From Oscillospiraceae bacterium (GTDB taxonomy: Bacteria > Bacillota > Clostridia > Oscillospirales > CAG-272): 38,465 nt of DNA. The notes under the pieces are model-generated. The model saw nothing but the letters and a program-made list of their open reading frames with translations, did not search any database and was not told the DNA's origin. The stretch is taken from positions 1 through 38,465 of the forward strand of contig SVQN01000022.1 in assembly GCA_015065295.1 (NCBI GenBank), read 5' to 3'. This document shows, piece by piece, positions 38,346 to 38,465 of this stretch. Numbering within the stretch: position 1 is the stretch's first letter; each line of letters starts with the position of its first letter. The position numbers and the translations under genes were made by a program.

Positions 38346-38465
38346 TGTCAACGAAAAAGTGAGCCACATGCGCATGAATTTTTGAGCCACGTGTGATCAC
38401 GAAAAAGTGAGCCATGTGCTCACCAATATTTGAGCCACCTAAACGGCAGCATCCTCCAATCCCTA
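38346..38465. mobile_element. Probable IS21-type transposon end
   Basis: A TG-starting terminus, TGTCAACGAAAAAGTGAGCC (38346-38365), is followed by iterated GAGCCA sites at 38361, 38384, 38409 and 38432, that is 23, 25 and 23 bases apart. The flanking words are GAAAAAGTGAGCCA (twice) and TTTGAGCCACGTG-like. Regularly spaced repeats behind TG are typical of IS21-family ends, where the transposase binds. The transposase genes would lie right of the window, so the family call is provisional. Confidence 0.65.

Noticed and set aside
1-38465. tRNA, rRNA, replication origin or known riboswitch
   Set aside because: I looked in the gaps for tRNA cloverleaf ends, rRNA cores, DnaA-box clusters and common riboswitch cores and saw none.

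Overview
The window looks like chromosomal DNA of an anaerobic, Gram-positive-type member of the Clostridia, probably a gut Oscillospirales- or Christensenellales-like lineage. The evidence is AddAB rather than RecBCD, Shine-Dalgarno sites close to AGGAGG, consensus TTGACA/TATAAT promoters, a Firmicutes-type LexA box, solute-binding lipoproteins with an NGDG loop, a glycyl radical enzyme, and DUF1385 next to prmC. No rRNA, tRNA or marker gene fixes the taxon, so this placement is an inference. Coding DNA is GC-rich, and the long open frames opposite the real genes are shadows.

Layout, left to right. Positions 1-1101 hold an IS4-type transposase cut at the window edge, followed by an HTH regulator (1324-2418), a NUDIX hydrolase and a sugar isomerase-like TIM barrel. 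A cargo-less palindromic element (3900-4581) precedes a rightward operon (4665-12829): DUF1385 membrane protein, prmC, leuA-type 2-isopropylmalate synthase, cimA-type citramalate synthase, ddl and a DUF4091 protein. The last four gaps of this operon each hold a ~110-bp heptad-repeat palindrome that runs into the upstream stop codon. After a large palindrome bracketed by terminators come a secreted protein with a degenerate LytM/M23 domain, addB and addA (LexA boxes ahead of addA) and a solute-binding lipoprotein. Then follow a leftward UvrD-type helicase with an extra Cys-rich C-terminal domain, a metallophosphoesterase and a PLP-dependent Cys/Met enzyme.

The right third is the accessory part. 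A second, cargo-bearing copy of the palindromic element (29735-30955) carries in its loop a compact divergent module: a small XRE repressor, shared operator half-sites, a consensus promoter and a 26-residue hydrophobic peptide with its own terminator. Next come a glycyl radical enzyme without a visible activase, a second solute-binding lipoprotein, and a DUF6809-like protein divergent from two tandem XRE paralogues across two near-identical operators. A nested palindrome (35601-36208) supplies the stop codons of both flanking convergent genes. A patatin-like protein follows, and finally a URO-D family gene cut by what looks like an IS21-type transposon end at 38346.

The most interesting theme is the set of transposase-less, nested hairpin elements that shape this locus. 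They sit in most intergenic spaces, fall into at least four families, and in one case carry a self-contained regulator/peptide module. The peptide module (30057-30621) is the best candidate for an undescribed system; its function is not known from sequence.
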